A DNA stretch of 64,000 nucleotides from Okeania sp. SIO2B3 (GTDB lineage Bacteria > Cyanobacteriota > Cyanobacteriia > Cyanobacteriales > Microcoleaceae), in contig NZ_JAAHGH010000013.1 of NCBI RefSeq assembly GCF_010672525.1, forward strand, positions 1 through 64,000, given 5' to 3'. The notes under the pieces are model-generated. The model ran no database searches. It was given only the letters and a program-made list of their open reading frames with translations, and was not told where the DNA came from. Position 1 is the first letter of the stretch. Every line of letters starts with the position of its first letter. Below are positions 60,018 to 64,000 of this stretch, in pieces. A program made the position numbers and the translations under genes.

Positions 60018-61217
60018 ATGACTACAGAGAATGAAAAGAATGAAAAATGCAGAATTCTCAGCCTAGATGGTGGTGGTATCCGTGGAGTTTTATCTGCAAG
60101 AATTCTCCAAGAAGTAGAGAAAATTCTCGAAAAAAAAGGCCACAAACTACATACATATTTTGACTTTGTTGCTGGCACATCTACTGGCTCAATTCTGGCT
60201 GGTGCTATTGCTTGTCAGAAGAGTGCCCAGAAGATGATATATCTCTACGAGGAGAAGGGAAAAGATATTTTTCTCGACAGTGTGCGTCAGCAAAGGAAAT
60301 GGAGAAAGATTAGCCAACTTTTGGGAGATAAAATTCAGCAACTTTTGACTAAACCTTGGGGAATTAAGGTTTTATACCCCCATGAAGATGGAAATCGGGG
60401 TTTAGCTAAAGTATTGGAGGAAGAATTGGGGTCTACGAAGTTGAGGGAGATCGAGACACCTCGCATTCTGATTCCTGCTTATGATGTTTATAGCCGAAAC
60501 ACAACTTGGTTTTGCAATAACCCTCCTAATGAGGAGCCAGAATGGTATGACAACATTGAGCTATGGAAAATATGTGCTGCTTCAGCATCAGCTCCAACAT
60601 TTTTCCCCCCTTATAAACTTCCCTATTATGCAGACGAGTATCCAGAGCAATATCTTCCGCACATTGATGGTGGAGTATCAGCTAATAACCCTTCTTTAGT
60701 AGCGATCGCTCGTGCTTTTGAACTAAATAAAGGATTAAACTTCAGCAATATTGCTGTACTTTCCATTGGAACTGGTCAGACAACTCGCCCCTACAGATAT
60801 GAAGAGGTCGAAAAGTGGGGACTGGCAAGTTGGGCTAAAAATATACCCAATATATTCATGGACCCATCTGCGATAAATTCAGAAGAGATTTGTCGGCGAA
60901 TAGTGAGAAGTCAAGGGGGCAGTTACCTACGTTTGAATTTCGATCTAAACGAACACCTCAAAGGAAAGCGACAAAAACATCGGCTCCGGGAGTTACTAGA
61001 TGAAAAGGATGCCTATAACAAATTCGTTAATGAAAAAGTCAGTGAAGAAATAGATAATCCTAAGAACTGTGAGGAGCTAAAAACAGCAGCGGAATACTAC
61101 ATTGAAAAAGGCGACGTCCACGAGTATAAGGAAGGTATAGATACATATACTAAAATTCCAGAGGCAATTGAACAATTTATTGATTCAAATCCTAAGCCTA
61201 AGCCTAAGCCTAATTAA
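60018..61217 (+). CDS. Patatin-like phospholipase
   Basis: A 399-residue patatin. LDGGGIRG (17-23) is the oxyanion loop, GTS55-TG holds the catalytic serine, and DGGVSANNP (Asp about 217) completes the dyad. No signal peptide, so it acts on internal membranes. A C-terminal region (about 310-390) is helical and ends in a Lys-Pro repeat (PKPKPKPN). Patatins are frequent effectors in bacterial immunity and are also used in ordinary lipid turnover. Adjacent to other effector-type genes but 200 bp or more from any of them; no partner gene directly beside it. Confidence 0.92.
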   Translation: MTTENEKNEKCRILSLDGGGIRGVLSARILQEVEKILEKKGHKLHTYFDFVAGTSTGSILAGAIACQKSAQKMIYLYEEKGKDIFLDSVRQQRKWRKISQLLGDKIQQLLTKPWGIKVLYPHEDGNRGLAKVLEEELGSTKLREIETPRILIPAYDVYSRNTTWFCNNPPNEEPEWYDNIELWKICAASASAPTFFPPYKLPYYADEYPEQYLPHIDGGVSANNPSLVAIARAFELNKGLNFSNIAVLSIGTGQTTRPYRYEEVEKWGLASWAKNIPNIFMDPSAINSEEICRRIVRSQGGSYLRLNFDLNEHLKGKRQKHRLRELLDEKDAYNKFVNEKVSEEIDNPKNCEELKTAAEYYIEKGDVHEYKEGIDTYTKIPEAIEQFIDSNPKPKPKPN

Positions 61218-61360
61218 TTCTCCAGCTATAGACAACATTATAGTAGTTCGGGTGAGTAATTCCTAGTTTTTAAGAGGATGAAATTAAGAGCGATCGCCTG
61301 CTATAAAAAACTAAGCCCCTGCATCCAACGCCCCTTTTTAGCTAATAGCTGAAAGTAGTT

Positions 61361-61583
61361 TAGTAGGGTGTGTTAACGTTTGCGCAGCATTCCGCAGGAA
61401 AGTGTAACGCACCACCCAATCTACAATATTTCGGTGGGTTACGCTGACGCTAACCCACCCTACGGTTGACTGCTGAGTCCAGTAGGGTGTGTTAACGTTT
61501 GCGCAGCATTCCGCAGGAAAGTGTAACGCACCACCCAATCTACAATATTTCGGTGGGTTACGCTGACGCTAACCCACCCTACT
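61361..61583. repeat. Tandem pair of GTAGGGTGTGTTAACG repeats
   Basis: Two almost identical units of about 103 bp, starting AGTAGGGTGTGTTAACG at 61361 and 61481, 120 bp apart. Each has CGGTGGGTTACGCTGACGCT and ends near CCCACCCTAC. They are related to the insert at 49238-49417. The spacer 61218-61603 holds nothing else. Confidence 0.7.
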
Positions 61584-61603
61584 AGCTGGAAACTAACTGC
61601 TAA

Positions 61604-63208
61604 TTATGACGTCCGAAACCGCGCTAACTCTTCCCCAGTCTTCGCATCGTGAGCGTGAACAGTACACACCAAACAAGAATCAAAAGACCGAGCAACATGA
61701 CCTACTTCCACGGGGTCATTCACATCAGCAATAGGAATACCAACCAACGCCTCCTCAATAGGTCCGCGCACCCCCTCACCATCACGGGGTCCCACATTCC
61801 AAGTAGTCGGCGCAATAACCTGATAATTCTTAATCTTACCCCCTTCTATTTCCACCCAATGACAGAGGGAACCACGACTAGCATTAGTCGCACCCCAACC
61901 ACGACCGTCTTTTTCTTCAGGCTTAATATACCAAGGATCGCGCAACTTAAATTCCCGCAAACAACGTTCTGTTTCACGGTACAACTTAGTTAGTTCGTGC
62001 ATTCTGGCAAACACGCGCAAATGTACGTTCGGTCCGCCCATTTTCTTGAACATATCCAAAACTAAGCCGTCTTTCTGCTGCCAACTTTCCCCATGGTCGC
62101 CACCTGATATCAACTCCCGCGCTAAAGCACCAACTTCCATCCGACCTAAGTCTTGGTGAGATACAGCAGTTGACCAAGAATAAGCACCATCAAAGTCAAT
62201 ATCATTATTAGGAATGGGTACCGTAGTGCGGTCAAAAGGATGTACATCTCCATCACCCTCGTTATACCAAGCGTGGGAAGTATTCTCCCGCGTAAAAGTA
62301 TGCTCCATCAATTGATGAATATCTGTAGCGCTATCATAAACACCACTTTTCATAATCATCGCAGCATTGCGACCTTCAATAGTCGGACGTTGATATTTAT
62401 CTTCGTGAGGCAAATATCCCCAACTCATATATTTACCAACACCCGCACCAATTTTATCCAAACCAATATTCAGACCCATGCGCCAATAGAAACCGAGGTC
62501 AGAACTAGCATGATTAGGATTTTCATCCAACCATTCCATGAAATCTTCATAAGTTTGAATTTGTTCAAACCTGTCAATGGAACAACCCAACCATATAGGT
62601 TCTAACCAGTTGGTGCGGTAATATTCCAACATTGCCCAGGCGCGGGTAACATCGGTGAGAGTAGGAGCGCACATGACACCACCGGGCACCATGAAACTAG
62701 AGTGAGGCCATTGACCGCCGAATAGAGCGTATATTTCTACGGGTTTTGCTGCAACAGTAATACCAGGTTCGTAGGATGTACCTGTGAATGCTGCGAAACG
62801 CTTACAAGCTTCTTCGTAGAAAGGACTATTGTAGTATTTTTTGTTAGTTAAGTCGATCGCGTATAAACCGTAGAAGAAGCGGGGATGACTTTGGAGTGTT
62901 TCTACAAGTTGACCGAGGTTACGAGCAAGGATAGCGTTACGAGGTACTTCCGTTTGCCAAGCTGTATCTAATGCCCAGGAAGCACAGGTGAGGTGAGAAG
63001 CACCGCAAATTCCGCATATTCTGGGGGTGACAATGAGACCAGCTTTAGGGTCTTTACCTTTGAGGATGACTTCAAAACCTCGGAACATTTGTGCTTGAGT
63101 CCAAGCGTTGGTTACATATCCGTCTTGAATGTCAACTCTTACATCTAGGTCGCCTTCAACGCGACCCACGGGGGAAATATCTAATGTTTGTACTTTAGTT
63201 TGAACCAT
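61604..63208 (-). CDS. hupL: Uptake [NiFe]-hydrogenase large subunit HupL
   Basis: A 534-residue HupL. RICGICGASHLTCASWALD gives the N-terminal Cys-x-x-Cys of the Ni site. DSCLVCTVH-AHDAKTG...ARFRTS gives the C-terminal Cys-x-x-Cys-x-x-His and the short tail that HupW would cut off after His. DSC instead of DPC is normal in cyanobacterial HupL. It oxidises H2 made by nitrogenase, at the membrane, together with HupS. Length is complete and the ATG is preceded by a heptamer-like spacer. Confidence 0.96.
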   Translation of the reverse strand: MVQTKVQTLDISPVGRVEGDLDVRVDIQDGYVTNAWTQAQMFRGFEVILKGKDPKAGLIVTPRICGICGASHLTCASWALDTAWQTEVPRNAILARNLGQLVETLQSHPRFFYGLYAIDLTNKKYYNSPFYEEACKRFAAFTGTSYEPGITVAAKPVEIYALFGGQWPHSSFMVPGGVMCAPTLTDVTRAWAMLEYYRTNWLEPIWLGCSIDRFEQIQTYEDFMEWLDENPNHASSDLGFYWRMGLNIGLDKIGAGVGKYMSWGYLPHEDKYQRPTIEGRNAAMIMKSGVYDSATDIHQLMEHTFTRENTSHAWYNEGDGDVHPFDRTTVPIPNNDIDFDGAYSWSTAVSHQDLGRMEVGALARELISGGDHGESWQQKDGLVLDMFKKMGGPNVHLRVFARMHELTKLYRETERCLREFKLRDPWYIKPEEKDGRGWGATNASRGSLCHWVEIEGGKIKNYQVIAPTTWNVGPRDGEGVRGPIEEALVGIPIADVNDPVEVGHVARSFDSCLVCTVHAHDAKTGEELARFRTS

Positions 63209-63461
63209 TATTTTAGTTATCAGTTATTAGTTATCAACTGTAGGTTGGGTTAAGCGGCAGCGCAACCCAACAACTATATCTAAGTAGCGAAGTGTAATTA
63301 AATCAGGAGTTACGCAAACTAACAAAGAAACTGGGTTTATTGCCTTGATTACTGTTATAACGAATTTTTGTCGATCGACCCGGTTTGTGCGTAAATCGTA
63401 ATTATGTTGGGTTTATCCTAACGGATAAGCTGGCGCTAACGTTCCTCAACCCAACCTACTT
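63209..63461. other. hupS-hupL spacer with foldback repeats
   Basis: 253 bp with GTAGGTTGGGTT repeats at both ends (about 63239-63277 and 63404-63463) and TTACGCAAAC...GTTTGTGCGTAA inverted ends at about 63311-63394. In other cyanobacteria the hupS-hupL gap forms a hairpin thought to matter for transcript stability; here this could be made from mobile repeats. Confidence 0.55.
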
Positions 63462-64000
63462 TTAAACGGTAAAGAAATCTTCCTCTGCCCATTTTGGAAT
63501 TGAATCTTTCGCAACCATAGTCAGCAAAGCATAATCTTTACGGTTAACTCCCGTTGGTAATTCTTTGGGAACTCCCATGACTGTTTGAGTCTTAAATACT
63601 GTTCCCGGTGCGAGGTCATGGAATGGAAATTCTGGTTCCGTACAGCCTAAACATGGCATTCCCGCGCGAGTCTTAGACGAAACTCGGTTCCACAAAATGC
63701 GGTTACAGGGAGAATGAGTCATCGGTCCGCGACAACCCAAGTCATAGAATAGACATCCTTGACGCTGCCCAAAATCTGAGGTTGAAGCTTTGTAAGCAAA
63801 GTGAACGTTGCGAGTACAACCTGTTTGAGTGAAGCTTTTGAAAAATGTTTCGGGGCGGTGAAATTCGTCTAAGGTAATGTCATCAAGTCTGCCAGTGGCA
63901 ACTGCTACTAATATTTGGGAAATCCAATCTGGGTGCGCGGGGCAACCGGGAATATTGATAACAGGATATCCAGCTTTACTTTTGAAGTCTTCTCCTAAAA
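63462..64000 (-). CDS. hupS: Uptake [NiFe]-hydrogenase small subunit HupS (3' part)
   Basis: The frame is open from the window edge to 63462. The translated part reads KAGYPVINIPGCPAHPDW (Cys ligand of the proximal cluster), SFTQTGCTRNVHFAYKAST, GCLFYDLGCRGPMTHSPCNRILWN, and MPCLGCTEPEFPF, the medial and distal Fe-S ligand regions. It carries electrons from HupL. The N-terminal part lies outside the window. No C-terminal membrane anchor is seen, as in other cyanobacteria. Confidence 0.95.
   Translation of the reverse strand, partial: LGEDFKSKAGYPVINIPGCPAHPDWISQILVAVATGRLDDITLDEFHRPETFFKSFTQTGCTRNVHFAYKASTSDFGQRQGCLFYDLGCRGPMTHSPCNRILWNRVSSKTRAGMPCLGCTEPEFPFHDLAPGTVFKTQTVMGVPKELPTGVNRKDYALLTMVAKDSIPKWAEEDFFTV

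Overview
The window is cyanobacterial. It holds an uptake [NiFe]-hydrogenase of the HupSL type, a cyanobacterial gas-vesicle locus (GvpA, C, F/L, G, J, K, N, V), caspase-GUN4 and SUMF1 proteins, many HIP1-like GCGATCGC octamers, and heptamer arrays of the AGTTATC type between genes. Gas vesicles plus hupSL, with very repeat-rich AT-biased spacers, suggest a filamentous nitrogen-fixing Oscillatoriales-type organism. The genus cannot be fixed from the sequence alone. I saw no rRNA, tRNA or CRISPR array.

Layout. (1) 0.9-6.5 kb, minus strand: hydrogenase accessory genes. In transcription order these are HupW protease, two small proteins, a TPR protein, two small membrane proteins and a NifU-Rieske fusion, resembling the small-gene set of the Nostoc extended hyp operon. 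(2) 6.9-32 kb: an island of secreted hydrolases. An AraC-type regulator (minus) is followed by nine plus-strand genes with signal peptides: two metallo-beta-lactamase alkylsulfatase-family proteins, two DUF1254/DUF1214 proteins and five type I sulfatases. The formylglycine-generating enzyme that would activate the sulfatases closes the island. Six of the nine share nearly the same signal peptide, and most share a leader with conserved hairpins, although they belong to three unrelated families. (3) 32.7-45.2 kb, minus strand: the left gas-vesicle arm (gvpK, a 72-aa gene, gvpJ, gvpN, gvpV, a dynamin-like GTPase with two decayed copies, an ArsA/Get3-like ATPase, HicAB, DUF2442, caspase-GUN4, an EACC1-like protein, Uma2, gvpG). 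(4) 45.6-54.8 kb, plus strand: the divergent right arm (gvpF, a CDC48-like double AAA ATPase, a second GvpF/L, gvpA, gvpC, gvpA, and a 686-aa repeat protein that I do not recognise). (5) 54.8-61.2 kb: GNAT, a Trypco1-like plus trypsin-SUMF1 pair, a decayed aspartic-protease operon and a patatin phospholipase, in repeat-rich DNA. (6) 61.6-64 kb, minus strand: hupL and the 3' part of hupS.

How it fits together. HupW should process HupL, and the NifU-Rieske, TPR and small membrane proteins are likely HupS maturation factors. They lie about 55 kb apart but on one strand and in the expected order, as if the sulfatase and gas-vesicle blocks had been placed inside a hup locus. The gas-vesicle arms diverge from one intergenic region and also carry energy-driven chaperone-like ATPases and death or conflict effectors (caspase, trypsin, patatin, Uma2).

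Foldback elements (MITEs) and intergenic repeats are abundant. One 92-bp MITE sits in frame inside the start of the sulfatase-activating enzyme gene. The most interesting unexplained items are the shared leader and signal-peptide cassette of the hydrolase island, the 686-aa protein with 58-aa hydrophobic and 11-aa amphipathic repeats, and the effector pairs embedded in and beside the gas-vesicle locus.
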